Below are positions 27,134-36,304 of a DNA stretch of 60,433 bases, piece after piece. The stretch is from Pseudomonadales bacterium (lineage in GTDB: Bacteria; Pseudomonadota; Gammaproteobacteria; Pseudomonadales; Azotimanducaceae). The position numbers and the translations under genes are program-made. Position 1 is the first letter of the stretch, and every line of letters begins with the position of its first letter. The notes under the pieces are model-generated. The model was not told the origin of the DNA. It made no database searches and saw only the letters and a list, made by a program, of their open reading frames with translations. The DNA is taken from the NCBI GenBank assembly GCA_019090385.1, contig JAHRWB010000153.1, forward strand, positions 1-60,433, in the 5' to 3' direction.

Positions 27134-28267
27134 CTAATTAATCACGCTTTCAGAGCGATGACTACCCGCCAGATAGTCTTTAGATTGCATTTCCAGCAGT
27201 CTGCTTTGCGTCCGCTCAAACTCAAAATGTAGTCTCTCGCCACGGTATAGATCTTCAATCGCCACTTCAGCGGATATTATCAGCTTTACGCCCCGATCAT
27301 AAAACTCATCAATCAAACTGATAAACCTGCGTGCCTGATCTTCTATATCCGCTCGAAACATCGGCACATTACTGATCAGTACAGCATGAAAAACCCGGGC
27401 AATTTCAATGTAGTCATTTTGACTGCGCGGCCCATCACACAGCGCAAGAAAATCGAACCAAACCACATCATCCGCTTGAAATAAGGCATGGATTAAACGC
27501 CCTTCGATTTCCAGATCGACACCCACCTCCACCTTATCCGGTGCCAGTCCCAGCAAACTGGCTTTTAAGCTTCTGTCTGCCTCAAGATCAAGTGGATAGT
27601 GATAAATCTCCGCATTTTTGAGTATACGCAAGCGATAATCCACTTCTCCGTTAACACTGATGGTACGCGTATACTTTTCCAGCAATGCAATAGCGGGAAG
27701 GAATCTCGCCCGCTGCAAGCCATTCTTATACAATCCCTGGGGTGGAATATTTGAAGTAGCTACCAGCGTCACGCCCCGATCGAACAATAATCTCAAAAGC
27801 TCGCCCAAAACCATGGCGTCCCCAATATCCGAGACAAAAAACTCATCAAAGCACAGTACTCTGCATTCTTCAGCCAATCCGTCCGCTATCAACTCCAGTG
27901 GATTAGCGGAACCAGCATATTTTGTCAGATCTTTTTGCACGCGATACATAAAATGATGAAAATGCATGCGCAGTTTATTTGGAAACGGCAGGCAATCATA
28001 AAAAATATCCATCAAAAAAGTCTTGCCGCGGCCAACCCCACCCCAAAGATACAATCCCCTCTCTGGTGCTAATGGCTTTTGAAATAGCTTATCCTGCCAG
28101 CGTTCAAACAAGCTGCGCTGTTGCACGTTAGCACTACACAAACGCAGAAATAAATTATCAAGTTCCTCAACCACGCCGCGCTGAACAGGATCGTCTATAA
28201 ACCCGGGTTCGCTAATTTGCGCTTCATAGCGTGCCCCAGGTGTTCTCTGATATTGTTTAAAACTCAT
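27134..28267 (-). CDS. zapE: Cell division ATPase ZapE (AFG1-like)
   Basis: ZapE is an AFG1-family P-loop ATPase that associates with the Z ring under low oxygen or late division in E. coli. I start it at 28267 (MSFKQYQRTPGARY), not the 12-residue-longer ATG, by match to the family. The 377-residue protein has Walker A GGVGRGKT at 76-83, Walker B VLCFDEFFVSDI near 135 and TSNIPPQGLYKNGLQRARFLP, diagnostic of the family. It is divergent from algW. Confidence 0.95.
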   Translation of the reverse strand: MSFKQYQRTPGARYEAQISEPGFIDDPVQRGVVEELDNLFLRLCSANVQQRSLFERWQDKLFQKPLAPERGLYLWGGVGRGKTFLMDIFYDCLPFPNKLRMHFHHFMYRVQKDLTKYAGSANPLELIADGLAEECRVLCFDEFFVSDIGDAMVLGELLRLLFDRGVTLVATSNIPPQGLYKNGLQRARFLPAIALLEKYTRTISVNGEVDYRLRILKNAEIYHYPLDLEADRSLKASLLGLAPDKVEVGVDLEIEGRLIHALFQADDVVWFDFLALCDGPRSQNDYIEIARVFHAVLISNVPMFRADIEDQARRFISLIDEFYDRGVKLIISAEVAIEDLYRGERLHFEFERTQSRLLEMQSKDYLAGSHRSESVIN

Positions 28268-28418
28268 GCGCGCCACTTTACCCAGCGGTCCTGGCAGGTG
28301 CAACGCCCACCAAACTCTTCCGCTGCACAGCGCAGTGACAACTTTGAAGAACTCTACCGTCTTTTTTTATACACTGGACATCTCATATTCGGGAGATGTC
28401 GCCTTCGTGCAGCAAAAC

Positions 28419-29495
28419 ATGACTATTATCGGAAAGCTCAAGAATTTGCTGGTTCCAGCACTTATCGGTGCCTTAATAGGGCTGTCCGCGCTGCTCATCA
28501 AAGACTACAGCAGTACCCCAACACCCAATCTAAGCTTCGCCGATGCGGTTTCCAGCGCAGCACCAGCCGTGGTGAACATTTATTCCAGTATTGTCGTCCC
28601 GCGCCGGCTCCATCCACTATGTGAGTTACCCTCCTATCGCGATTTGTGCCAAAACGTACCACGCTCCAGTCAGCGCATGCAAAACTCTCTGGGTTCCGGT
28701 GTAGTTGTGAGTAAAAACGGCTACATACTTACCAATAATCACGTGATAAAAGGCGCATCCGAAATACAGGTAGACTTTCCCAATAGCACCACTAGTTATA
28801 CAGCCACTGTCATTGGTGCTGATATCGAAACTGACCTTGCCGTCATCAAAGTCCACTCAGATGCGCTGACCGCCATTAAAATAGGCTCTTCCGAGCAGGC
28901 ACGCGTGGGTGACCCGGTGCTGGCAATTGGCAACCCCTTTGGTATTGGACAAACAGTCTCCATGGGAATTATTTCTGCCAAAGGACGAACAGGCGTAACC
29001 AATAGCCTTTACACGGACTTTCTTCAAACAGATGCGGCTATCAACCCGGGCAACTCTGGCGGCGCTTTGATAGATGCACAAGGTAGATTACTGGGCATAA
29101 ACTCCCTTATCTACAGCAGAACCGGCATACAGGGGATCAGCTTTGCAATTCCTGTTGAGATTGCTCTGGAAATTGTGCGTCAAATTGTTAATGAAGGCGA
29201 AGTCATACGGGGTTGGTTAGGCATTGAGGCACAAACAGCACAGGAAAATAACACCGGACTAATCGTAACGAAAGTTATTCTCAACGGCCCAGCTCAGATA
29301 GCAGGGCTGATCCGGGGAGATAGAATAATTACCATAAATAACCAGCCAGTGGTTAATCCCAGAGTGGTCACCCAACAAATTGCGCTAACAGAGCCTGGCA
29401 CACCTGTTAGTTTGGTAATCATGCGTAATGGTGAAAAACTAGAGCTGCAAGCAACCTCCGGCACCCGCCCCGAAAACCTGCTTAAACAGCCCTGA
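28419..29495 (+). CDS. algW: Membrane-anchored serine protease AlgW/DegS
   Basis: AlgW/DegS is the site-1 periplasmic protease that senses misfolded outer-membrane proteins and cleaves the anti-sigma factor of sigma E/AlgU. From the ATG at 28419 the 358-residue protein has an N-terminal membrane anchor (about 8-27), a trypsin-like domain with H108, D139 and S213 (GNSGG) and one PDZ domain at about 255-350; the single PDZ separates it from DegP/DegQ. Its last three codons (AAA CAG CCC) and TGA stop lie inside a copy of the intergenic repeat described at 29483. Confidence 0.93.
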   Translation: MTIIGKLKNLLVPALIGALIGLSALLIKDYSSTPTPNLSFADAVSSAAPAVVNIYSSIVVPRRLHPLCELPSYRDLCQNVPRSSQRMQNSLGSGVVVSKNGYILTNNHVIKGASEIQVDFPNSTTSYTATVIGADIETDLAVIKVHSDALTAIKIGSSEQARVGDPVLAIGNPFGIGQTVSMGIISAKGRTGVTNSLYTDFLQTDAAINPGNSGGALIDAQGRLLGINSLIYSRTGIQGISFAIPVEIALEIVRQIVNEGEVIRGWLGIEAQTAQENNTGLIVTKVILNGPAQIAGLIRGDRIITINNQPVVNPRVVTQQIALTEPGTPVSLVIMRNGEKLELQATSGTRPENLLKQP

Positions 29496-29623
29496 GCGTT
29501 TGTTTATAGGAAGAGCATCAGGGCTTGTTTATAAGAGCAGCTCAGGGCTGTTTATAAGAGCAGCTCAGGGCTGTTTATAAGAGCAGCTCAGGGCTGTTTA
29601 TAAGAGCAGCTCAGGGCTGTTTA
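29483..29623. repeat. Repeat array A (core TAAACAGCCCTGAGC), between algW and hisD
   Basis: One plus-strand copy (29483-29497) is followed by one degenerate copy (about 29515-29531). Four perfect minus-strand copies (29540-29554, 29563-29577, 29586-29600, 29609-29623) then follow at exactly 23-bp period with spacer TAAGAGCA. The first copy contains the algW stop and the last contains the hisD stop, so the array fills the whole gap between two convergent genes. Because the outer copies are inverted, AAACAGCCCTGA and TCAGGGCTTGTTT can pair and may act as a two-way terminator. Confidence 0.92.
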
Positions 29624-30927
29624 CGGTATGCTGCGGAGGCAGCGTGGGCATGCAGGCCTTCCCCACTGGCCAGTGTTTGAGATATATCAGCAATGGCCGC
29701 AGCACCGACTTCGGAACACTGGATCACTGAACTACGTTTTTGAAAATCGTAAACACCCAAAGGAGAGGAAAACCTGGCTGCTCCAAAGGTTGGCAATACA
29801 TGGCTTGGACCAGCGGCATAATCACCTAATACCTCTGCAGAGTACGCACCGCAAAATATCGCCCCGGCATGTTTTATCTTATCCAATAACTGATCAGCAT
29901 TGTTCACCGCTAATTCCAAGTGTTCAGGTGCCAAGCTATTACTGATGGAAATTGCATCCTCAAGGTTTTTTGTATGTATCAATGCACCACGCCGACTAAG
30001 CGATTCGGAAATAATAGGCTGACGTGCCATGTCTGGCAGCATCTTATCAATCAGCGCCTCAATACGATCCAGATATTTCTTATCGGAACACAACATCAAA
30101 CTCTGGGCATTCGGAGCATGCTCCGCCTGGGAAAACATATCCATCACCAGCCATTCGGGCTCCACCGAGCCATCCGCTATAATCAATATTTCACTGGGAC
30201 CCGCAATCAAATCAATACCAACTGTACCAAATACCACACGCTTAGCTTCAGTAACAAAAGCATTACCCGGCCCAACAATCTTATCTACCTTTGGGATAGT
30301 TTCCGTGCCATAGGCTAAGCCAGCAACTGCCTGTGCCCCACCAATGGTAAATATCCTGTCTACACCAGCCAGGTAAGCGGCAGCAAACAGCAGCGCACTC
30401 GCTTCGCTTACTGGAGTAGGCACGACCATCACCAATTCTGGAACGCCGGCCACCTTGGCCGGTATTGCCGTCATCAGTACCGTAGAAGGATATACAGCCT
30501 GCCCGCCTGGCACGTAGATACCCACTCTTTCAATGGCACTGATTTTTTGTCCTAGACGATTACCCAGCTCATCGGTGTAATACCATGAGGACTGGTTTTG
30601 CTGTTGATGATAATGCTCTATCCGAGCCGCTGCTGCTTTTAAGGCGGCTCGCTCAGAAGTAGTAATTCCGTCATAGCAGGACTTGGTTTGGCTGCGGCTA
30701 ATCTCAAGTTGGCTTAATTCTGTACACTGAAGCTTATCGAACTTGGCCGTATATTCTTTGATAGCGGCGTCACCACGGACACGAACATTGCTCAGAATTT
30801 CTTTAACAACACGCTGTACGTCTTCGTGCTGTTCAGTATCGACTATGGACAGAGCCGCAAGTGACTCAGCAAAATCGTCAGAACTACTGGATAGGCGACG
30901 CACGAAGCTAAGCCTGCCCTTCAACAT
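29611..30927 (-). CDS. hisD: Histidinol dehydrogenase
   Basis: HisD oxidises L-histidinol to L-histidine in two NAD-dependent steps, the last of the pathway. The ATG at 30927 ([15 protein letters not shown]) aligns best with the family start. The 438-residue protein has the zinc/active-site motifs [18 protein letters not shown] and [11 protein letters not shown], and the [10 protein letters not shown] end motif. The final residues KQP and the TGA stop are encoded by a repeat copy. The gene overlaps hisG by 20 bp; hisC, which follows hisD in Pseudomonas, is absent. Confidence 0.96.
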   Translation of the reverse strand: MLKGRLSFVRRLSSSSDDFAESLAALSIVDTEQHEDVQRVVKEILSNVRVRGDAAIKEYTAKFDKLQCTELSQLEISRSQTKSCYDGITTSERAALKAAAARIEHYHQQQNQSSWYYTDELGNRLGQKISAIERVGIYVPGGQAVYPSTVLMTAIPAKVAGVPELVMVVPTPVSEASALLFAAAYLAGVDRIFTIGGAQAVAGLAYGTETIPKVDKIVGPGNAFVTEAKRVVFGTVGIDLIAGPSEILIIADGSVEPEWLVMDMFSQAEHAPNAQSLMLCSDKKYLDRIEALIDKMLPDMARQPIISESLSRRGALIHTKNLEDAISISNSLAPEHLELAVNNADQLLDKIKHAGAIFCGAYSAEVLGDYAAGPSHVLPTFGAARFSSPLGVYDFQKRSSVIQCSEVGAAAIADISQTLASGEGLHAHAASAAYRKQP

Positions 30928-31645
30928 TGACTTGATCAAGCGCGCACGCTTTGCCAAGTCGCTCCAATAGTCCTTGAATTTGGTGAAGTTTAAGTTTCAT
31001 CGATGCTCGATTAACAATCACCCGAGAGCTCACGTGGCAAATCGTATTGACGGGTTCAAGCCCATTTGCCGTTAGCGTATTACCGGTATCCACTATATCC
31101 ACAATTTCATCAGCCAAGTTCATCAGCGGAGCAATTTCCATGGCGCCGGACAACTTGATCAACTTCACCTGAATTCCTTGCTCTGCATAATATTTCTGCG
31201 CAATTCTCACAAATTTTGTAGCCACTCTAAGTGTGCCTTCCGAACCCCTATGCATGCTTGTTTGAGCATTTAAGGCGGCCTCCGACGAGCTGATAACTGA
31301 ACCATCTGCCTTGGCGCGCGCGATCCGGCCCACCGGAGCAGCGGTCATAATTCGACACTTCGCAATACCCAAATCAAGTTTTTCATAATACGCAGAACCA
31401 GGATATTCGAGTAGCGTATCTTTTCCAGTAATCCCCAGATCTGCAGCACCCTGTTCAACATAGACCGGCACATCACTGCCTCGCATAATAACAAGTCGTA
31501 CGTCACCATCCCGGGTCTCAAACAATAATTTCCGGCTGGTTTCAATATCTTCCAGCGGCACAATACCCACTTTATTAAACAAGGGTATCAATTGCTTAAG
31601 AATCCGCCCCTTATTAACTGCGATTGTCAGACCGTCACCCATCAC
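30908..31645 (-). CDS. hisG: ATP phosphoribosyltransferase catalytic subunit (short form)
   Basis: HisG condenses ATP and PRPP, the first step of histidine synthesis. The sequence matches short-form HisG ([43 protein letters not shown]), which lacks the C-terminal regulatory domain and normally needs HisZ; hisZ is not in this window. At 245 residues it is longer than the usual roughly 210. About 30 extra residues at about 107-138 separate TAAPVG from LRVATKFV, and the C-terminal tail is slightly long. Confidence 0.93.
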   Translation of the reverse strand: MMGDGLTIAVNKGRILKQLIPLFNKVGIVPLEDIETSRKLLFETRDGDVRLVIMRGSDVPVYVEQGAADLGITGKDTLLEYPGSAYYEKLDLGIAKCRIMTAAPVGRIARAKADGSVISSSEAALNAQTSMHRGSEGTLRVATKFVRIAQKYYAEQGIQVKLIKLSGAMEIAPLMNLADEIVDIVDTGNTLTANGLEPVNTICHVSSRVIVNRASMKLKLHQIQGLLERLGKACALDQVNVEGQA

Positions 31646-31692
31646 TTATTTACCACTTACCATTCTCACGGTACCATCTGGTGATACCTTTA

Positions 31693-31733
31693 GCTCAGCT
31701 AGCTGAGCACCTTGCTTATTCAGGTGCTTTGCT
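31693..31733 (-). repeat. Two adjacent palindromes between ibaG and hisG
   Basis: GCTCAGCTAGCTGAGC (31693-31708) is a perfect 16-bp palindrome. Immediately beside it GCACCT and AGGTGC form a 6-bp stem across the ibaG stop. They occupy the short gap where murA sits in Pseudomonas. No U run follows on the minus strand, so intrinsic termination is uncertain. Confidence 0.5.
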
Positions 31734-31976
31734 CACAATAGACACCGCATGCAAACTACCACCGGTAATAAGTTCATTAATACAAGCGTAGACACTCTGT
31801 TGTTTTTGCAGCCGGGACATATCAGCAAACTCCTTGCTAATTACTATTATCTGCATTCTAGATGCATCTCCGTCCAGCTCAATGAGCGCACCGGGAAAAC
31901 GTGCATGTATGCGCTCCCTGATATTATCAAACAAATTATCCAGGGAATTATTTTGCGGATCTTCCGGAGTATTCAC
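31716..31976 (-). CDS. ibaG: BolA family protein IbaG (YrbA)
   Basis: This 86-residue BolA-like protein has the family fold with RIHARFPGALIELDGDASRMQIIVIS and the C-terminal ITGGSLHAVSIVSKAPE, whose conserved His can bind a Fe-S cluster with monothiol glutaredoxin. IbaG rather than BolA is suggested by linkage to the mla operon. murA, its usual other neighbour, is missing. Confidence 0.92.
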   Translation of the reverse strand: MNTPEDPQNNSLDNLFDNIRERIHARFPGALIELDGDASRMQIIVISKEFADMSRLQKQQSVYACINELITGGSLHAVSIVSKAPE

Positions 31977-31999
31977 AATAAAATCTCTTATTCAAATCA

Positions 32000-32025
32000 A
32001 ATTTATATAGACTAATTTATATAGA
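32000..32025. repeat. Short direct repeat upstream of ibaG
   Basis: AATTTATATAGA occurs twice at 14-bp period (32000-32011 and 32014-32025) in the mlaB-ibaG gap. On the minus strand it gives TATAAATT-type sequences, so it may be part of an ibaG promoter or an operator. Confidence 0.3.
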
Positions 32026-32032
32026 TCAGGGT

Positions 32033-32326
32033 CTATAGGCTTTCTATCGGCAAGGTGCCATTGAGGCCACTAATCTCTATAATTTTCTGCAAGCCCAGGG
32101 GAAGGTTATGAAAAGTTATTTCCTTTTCTGCAAGCTCGGCCCTACGATACCAACTCATCATCATGGCCACCAGCAAACTGTTGTTCACCTCAATGTCTGT
32201 AAACCTAAGCTGGACCCTGCTTTCACACTGATCGATGAAAGCCTCCACCTTACCCATGAGCAAAGCGACACCCGCATAGTCTACTGACTCGCTAATCGTA
32301 AACACAATATCCTGCGCTGCATCCAT
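32033..32326 (-). CDS. mlaB: STAS-domain protein MlaB
   Basis: MlaB is the cytoplasmic STAS subunit that stabilises the MlaFEDB phospholipid transporter. The start at 32326 (MDAAQDIVFTISESV) lies just after the mlaC stop; an upstream ATG inside mlaC would add 15 residues. The 97-residue protein has the STAS pattern, with EVNNSLLVAMMMSWYRRAE at the conserved helix and FHNLPLGLQKIIEISGL at the end. Confidence 0.88.
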   Translation of the reverse strand: MDAAQDIVFTISESVDYAGVALLMGKVEAFIDQCESRVQLRFTDIEVNNSLLVAMMMSWYRRAELAEKEITFHNLPLGLQKIIEISGLNGTLPIESL

Positions 32327-32342
32327 ATTACCACCCAAGCTA

Positions 32343-33026
32343 TTACTCCTCGATGGACCTGGCACTTTCACTTTCGACCAATGCAGACCAACCTGCTATA
32401 ACCGCATCTAGATCATTTCTGTGTTGTTTCATCGAAGCAGAAAATTGACTGCGAAATGTCAGCCCTATATTCAGCCCATTGACTATGACATTGCGCATTT
32501 TCCAATTGCCGTCATCGCTCAAACCCATGGAGTAACTCACCGGATATATCTTTCCAGCATCAGAGCGGATTTCCATTTTCACTGTCGGGCGTTTTGGATT
32601 TCTAGGCGCTGTAGTGGGCGCAAGTACTTTTACTCCACCGCTGCCAAACTTCAACAATGCCTTTGAATAGGTACGAACCAGTCCAGTCTTGAACGAAGCG
32701 GTAAACGCAGCACGATGTTCGTCAGTCGCCCGCTTATAATGAACCGCCATTACACTTCGGGCAATGGCATTGAAATCGATGAAAGGATCCAAAACTTCCG
32801 TCACAGCCGAATAAAAAATTTCTTCATCCGTCGGTTCTTGCGCTATTGTCTGCTTGATCAAAGCCAATAACTGATCCGAAGCCAGCTCGACTGTCTCATA
32901 GGGCGTTTTTTGAATTTCCGCTACGGCCAGCGCATTAGCTGTGGTCGCCAATAACATTAAACCCAGTGCAACTGAATTGAGGCACAGACCCAGGCGAGAG
33001 CGTACATCAATGATCAATATGCTCAT
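32343..33026 (-). CDS. mlaC: Periplasmic phospholipid-binding protein MlaC
   Basis: MlaC ferries phospholipids across the periplasm between the outer membrane and the MlaFEDB complex. The 227-residue protein has a signal peptide with probable cleavage after ANALA (residue 34), then the Tol-tolerance/Ttg2-like domain with FDFNAIARSVM-like FIDFNAIARSVM, GLVRTYSKALLKF and WKMRNVIVNGLNIG. Its start overlaps the mlaD stop as ATGA. Confidence 0.96.
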   Translation of the reverse strand: MSILIIDVRSRLGLCLNSVALGLMLLATTANALAVAEIQKTPYETVELASDQLLALIKQTIAQEPTDEEIFYSAVTEVLDPFIDFNAIARSVMAVHYKRATDEHRAAFTASFKTGLVRTYSKALLKFGSGGVKVLAPTTAPRNPKRPTVKMEIRSDAGKIYPVSYSMGLSDDGNWKMRNVIVNGLNIGLTFRSQFSASMKQHRNDLDAVIAGWSALVESESARSIEE

Positions 33027-33484
33027 TTAGACCCCGCTCCCGTGACAAATTCTCCGATTAAATTCTCCAGCAAAATAGCACCCTGGGTATCCACAATAAC
33101 ATCACCTGATACAAGGTACTCTTCATCGGCACCGGGAATCAGGCCGACATATTTCCCTCCCAGCACGCCTTCAGTCAAAATTCTGGCCCCTGTATCCAAA
33201 GAAAGTTTTGATAAGCGACCATCTATTGCCATTGTAACGATTGCTTCGCCAAATTCGGTATCGATATCGATATCGATCACCCGGCCAATGGTTACTCCAG
33301 CCATACTGACTTTAGCTCTACTGGATAAACCACCCACTTCGTCAAATCTCGCAGACAGCATAATCGCGTCCCTGTTTCCTTCTAAATCAACCCCACTCAC
33401 TCTGACAGCGAGAAAAGCCAGTGCGAGTCCGCAGGCGAGCACAAAAGCACCCACGATAATCTCTGTAGTACGTATACTCATCAC
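33023..33484 (-). CDS. mlaD: MCE-domain protein MlaD
   Basis: MlaD forms the hexameric MCE ring of the MlaFEDB complex at the inner membrane. The 153-residue protein has an N-terminal membrane helix (about 8-26) and one MCE domain (SARFDEVGGLSSRAKVSMAGVTIGRV near 44-69, then GVLGGKYVGLIPG). It begins immediately after mlaE. Confidence 0.97.
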   Translation of the reverse strand: MMSIRTTEIIVGAFVLACGLALAFLAVRVSGVDLEGNRDAIMLSARFDEVGGLSSRAKVSMAGVTIGRVIDIDIDTEFGEAIVTMAIDGRLSKLSLDTGARILTEGVLGGKYVGLIPGADEEYLVSGDVIVDTQGAILLENLIGEFVTGAGSK

Positions 33485-34264
33485 TTAAAAATCTCCATAC
33501 ATAACCAGTGTGAGGAAAAAATCCAACGTCAACACTGCTACTGAACTAAATATGACAGTCCGTGTTGTTGCGGAACTAATACCCTCTGAAGTGGGTTCAG
33601 AGTCATAACCCTGGAATACTGCAATCCAGGTCACTATCAAGGCAAATACCAGGGTTTTAACAATGCCTTTACCAATATCTTCCCAAAGCTCAACGGTATC
33701 TAGCATGCCAGCCCAAAATCCCACCGATTCTATCCCGAGCCAATCAACCCCCACCAGCCCACTGCTCCATATTCCCACAGCGCTGAATATTATTGCCAAC
33801 ATGGGCAAACAGAAAAAACCCGCCCATAGTCTGGGTGCTACAATTCGCTTCAGCGGATCCACACCCATCATTTCCATACTGGACAATTGATCGGTTGCGT
33901 TCATCAGACCAATTTCAGCAGTAATCGCGGAACCAGCACGACCGGCAAATAAAAGTGCCGTAACAACCGGACCAAGCTCCCGTAACAATACCATAGCAAC
34001 ACCAACACCAACTGCTTCTTCAGCCCCAAACCGAACCAGTTGAGTGTAAAACTGCAAGGCCAGAACCGCACCAATGGAAAAAGCCGACATCACGATCAAT
34101 ATAAGAGATTTCACTCCGATCACATATATCTGATCGATAAACAGCCGCGCATCCGACGTTTTTGGCAAGCTGTTAAGCGCAGATCCCCACATAATGGAAG
34201 CTCTACCGATTTGCGCAAATCGTCCCAGCGCAATTTGCCCCAGTATTCTTAGCAGGCGGATCAT
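33485..34264 (-). CDS. mlaE: Phospholipid transporter permease MlaE
   Basis: MlaE is the integral membrane subunit of the MlaFEDB transporter. The 259-residue protein has five to six membrane segments and the MlaE/YrbE signature (FAGRAGSAITAEIGLMNATDQLSSMEMMGVDP). Its last base adjoins the mlaD start. It follows mlaF by 34 bp. Confidence 0.98.
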   Translation of the reverse strand: MIRLLRILGQIALGRFAQIGRASIMWGSALNSLPKTSDARLFIDQIYVIGVKSLILIVMSAFSIGAVLALQFYTQLVRFGAEEAVGVGVAMVLLRELGPVVTALLFAGRAGSAITAEIGLMNATDQLSSMEMMGVDPLKRIVAPRLWAGFFCLPMLAIIFSAVGIWSSGLVGVDWLGIESVGFWAGMLDTVELWEDIGKGIVKTLVFALIVTWIAVFQGYDSEPTSEGISSATTRTVIFSSVAVLTLDFFLTLVMYGDF

Positions 34265-34298
34265 GTATGCTCAGTCTCCACAACGCTACTCAGAATAA

Positions 34299-35117
34299 TC
34301 AATGTGTTGCTCCCAGAATATCATTTACAAATTCATCCGCGGGATAGTGAAACGGAACTGGGCCATCGGGCAAGCCATTTAGAAACTGGACAACCTTTTC
34401 CGTTTGGTTAGCTTGCAACTCCTCAGGTGAGCCAGAAGCAATAGCTACACCATCTGACAGAATATAAATCTTGTCAGAAATACTCATAGTTTCGTAAATA
34501 TCATGGGAAACCAATAGGCTGGTCATAGACAAAGCATCATTTAGCGCTCTGATCAAAGAAACTACAACACCCATTGCGATAGGGTCCTGGCCGGTAAACG
34601 GCTCGTCGTACATGATCAGTGCTGGATCCATGGCAATAGCCCGGGCCAGGGCTATTCGACGCGCCATCCCACCCGAAAGTTGGCTAGGCATCAAATCTCG
34701 GGCTCCACGCAAACCAACCGAATTAAGTTTCATCAAAACCAGATTATGAATAAGAGAATCTGACAAATCTGTATGCACTCGCAACGAAAACGCAACATTC
34801 TCATAAACAGTCAAGTCCGTAAACAACGCAGACGACTGAAATAAAAGACCCATTTTTTTACGCAACTCAAACAATCCCGCTCTGGACAACTTTGATACGT
34901 TTTCGCCCATCACTCGGACAGTTCCTGATGCAGGGACTAGCTGCCCACCTATCAACCGCAATAGTGTAGTTTTGCCCGTTCCACTTGGCCCAATGATTGA
35001 AGTGACGGCGTTTTCGGCGACGGACATACAAAGTCCGTTGAAAATTACACGCTCTCCACGGTAAAAAACCATGTCTTTAATTTCTATCAAATCGGAAATT
35101 ATAACGCCTGCCTCCAT
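34299..35117 (-). CDS. mlaF: Phospholipid transporter ATPase MlaF
   Basis: MlaF powers the Mla transporter. The 272-residue ABC protein has Walker A GPSGTGKTT at 43-51, the signature LSGGMARRIALARAI near 146, Walker B ALIMYDEPFTGQDP and the switch His in LVSHD. The LSGGM variant is typical of MlaF. It opens mlaFEDCB and diverges from the CaCA exchanger gene. A candidate promoter on minus (TTGGTA, 17 bp, GATAAT) lies in the gap. Confidence 0.97.
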   Translation of the reverse strand: MEAGVIISDLIEIKDMVFYRGERVIFNGLCMSVAENAVTSIIGPSGTGKTTLLRLIGGQLVPASGTVRVMGENVSKLSRAGLFELRKKMGLLFQSSALFTDLTVYENVAFSLRVHTDLSDSLIHNLVLMKLNSVGLRGARDLMPSQLSGGMARRIALARAIAMDPALIMYDEPFTGQDPIAMGVVVSLIRALNDALSMTSLLVSHDIYETMSISDKIYILSDGVAIASGSPEELQANQTEKVVQFLNGLPDGPVPFHYPADEFVNDILGATH

Positions 35118-35181
35118 GCCAAAAATTCACTCAAAGAACGATTATCTATGCTTTTATTAAATATACCAACACCTGAACTGG

Positions 35182-35210
35182 TTGATATCCTGTCCAATAC
35201 CTTCTTTAAT
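35182..35210 (+). promoter_or_regulatory. Candidate promoter of the CaCA exchanger gene
   Basis: TTGATA (35182-35187), 17 bp and TTTAAT (35205-35210) precede the start at 35257 by about 47 bp. Only moderately close to consensus; placed in the divergent mlaF/yrbG gap. Confidence 0.35.
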
Positions 35211-35256
35211 CCCGCATTCAACGATTTTACATTTCAAACTGTAGCAGTATTTTTAT

Positions 35257-36222
35257 ATGTGGTTACTTATCCTGGCACTTGTATTTGGGTTCACCAGCCT
35301 TGTCTGGAGTTCGGATCGTTTTGTTTCCGGAGCAGCATCAACTGCCAAAAATTTTGGGCTTTCTCCATTGCTTATTGGCCTCACTGTCGTCTCCATAGGC
35401 ACATCGGCACCGGAGATTCTGGTTTCCCTCACCGCCTCCCTTGAAGGCGCCCCCATTATGGCAATTGGAAATGCAATAGGTTCCAATATCGCCAATATTG
35501 GCCTGGTGCTGGGTATCACAGCCATTGTAACTCCGCTACCCTTTGCAGATTCTGTACTCAAGCAGGAACTACCGTGGTTAATTGGTGCGACAATTGTAGC
35601 GCTAATAGCCCTATCTAACCTGTATCTGGGCAGGATGGATGGATTAATGTTGCTTGCAGGCTTGAGTGTAATTATGTACCGGCTGGCTCAAGCACAAAGA
35701 CGGGTCGCGGATAGCTTGTCAGAATCAAGCCAGGACGAAATTCATGACCTGCCAGATATGAGTACAATGATGGGCTTGGTGCATATGTTAAGTGGGCTGG
35801 TAATCCTTTTAGCCAGTGCGCAGTTACTGGTCTGGGCTGCCACTGAAATCGCCTTACTGCTCGGCGTCAGCAATCTGGTAATAGGCTTGAGTATCGTTGC
35901 TATAGGCACCAGCCTGCCAGAACTTGCAGCAACCATTAGCGCCGCATTAAAAGGCCACTCAGATATCGCCATTGGTACGGTAGTCGGTTCGAATATTATA
36001 AATATTCTTGCTGTTCTTTCAGTTCCCGCGCTGGTACATCCCATTGCTCTCAGCGAGTCCGTGCTTTGGCGGGATGGCAGCATGCTACTGGCGTTAACCA
36101 TGCTGCTGGTGCTGTTCGCCTATGGCATTAATTCCAGGCGTGTGCTCACCCGGTTTGAAGGATCTATTTTGCTCCTGGCCTGGTGTGGGTACAATTTCCT
36201 CTTATACAGCCATGCCGGTTAG
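35257..36222 (+). CDS. yrbG: Sodium/calcium exchanger family protein YrbG
   Basis: This is a CaCA-family cation antiporter of the inner membrane. The 321-residue protein has about ten membrane segments and two alpha repeats with the ion-binding signatures GTSAPEILVSLTASLEG near 48-64 and GTSLPELAATISAALKG near 216-232, both followed by a GNxxGSN-type motif (GNAIGSNIANI, GTVVGSNIINI). E. coli yrbG likewise lies between mla and kdsDC. The transported ion is not established. Confidence 0.95.
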   Translation: MWLLILALVFGFTSLVWSSDRFVSGAASTAKNFGLSPLLIGLTVVSIGTSAPEILVSLTASLEGAPIMAIGNAIGSNIANIGLVLGITAIVTPLPFADSVLKQELPWLIGATIVALIALSNLYLGRMDGLMLLAGLSVIMYRLAQAQRRVADSLSESSQDEIHDLPDMSTMMGLVHMLSGLVILLASAQLLVWAATEIALLLGVSNLVIGLSIVAIGTSLPELAATISAALKGHSDIAIGTVVGSNIINILAVLSVPALVHPIALSESVLWRDGSMLLALTMLLVLFAYGINSRRVLTRFEGSILLLAWCGYNFLLYSHAG

Positions 36223-36229
36223 GGAACTC

Positions 36230-36304
36230 ATGTCATATAAAAAACTTATGTCATTACCGGTTATCGCTAGTATTTATAACAACCTAACCCACCTAGATGC
36301 GTAA
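36230..36304 (+). CDS. Possible 24-codon leader ORF before kdsC
   Basis: ATG at 36230 has AGGGA four bases upstream and opens a 24-codon frame (MSYKKLMSLPVIASIYNN...) ending 14 bases before the kdsC start. It fills most of the gap where kdsD sits in E. coli and Pseudomonas but does not resemble KdsD. It could be a coupling or leader peptide, or chance. Confidence 0.3.
   Translation: MSYKKLMSLPVIASIYNNLTHLDA

Noticed and set aside
28266-28418. N-terminal extension of AlgW from 28266
   Set aside because: The extra 51 residues overlap the zapE start, show no family similarity and precede the membrane anchor; ATG at 28419 fits better.
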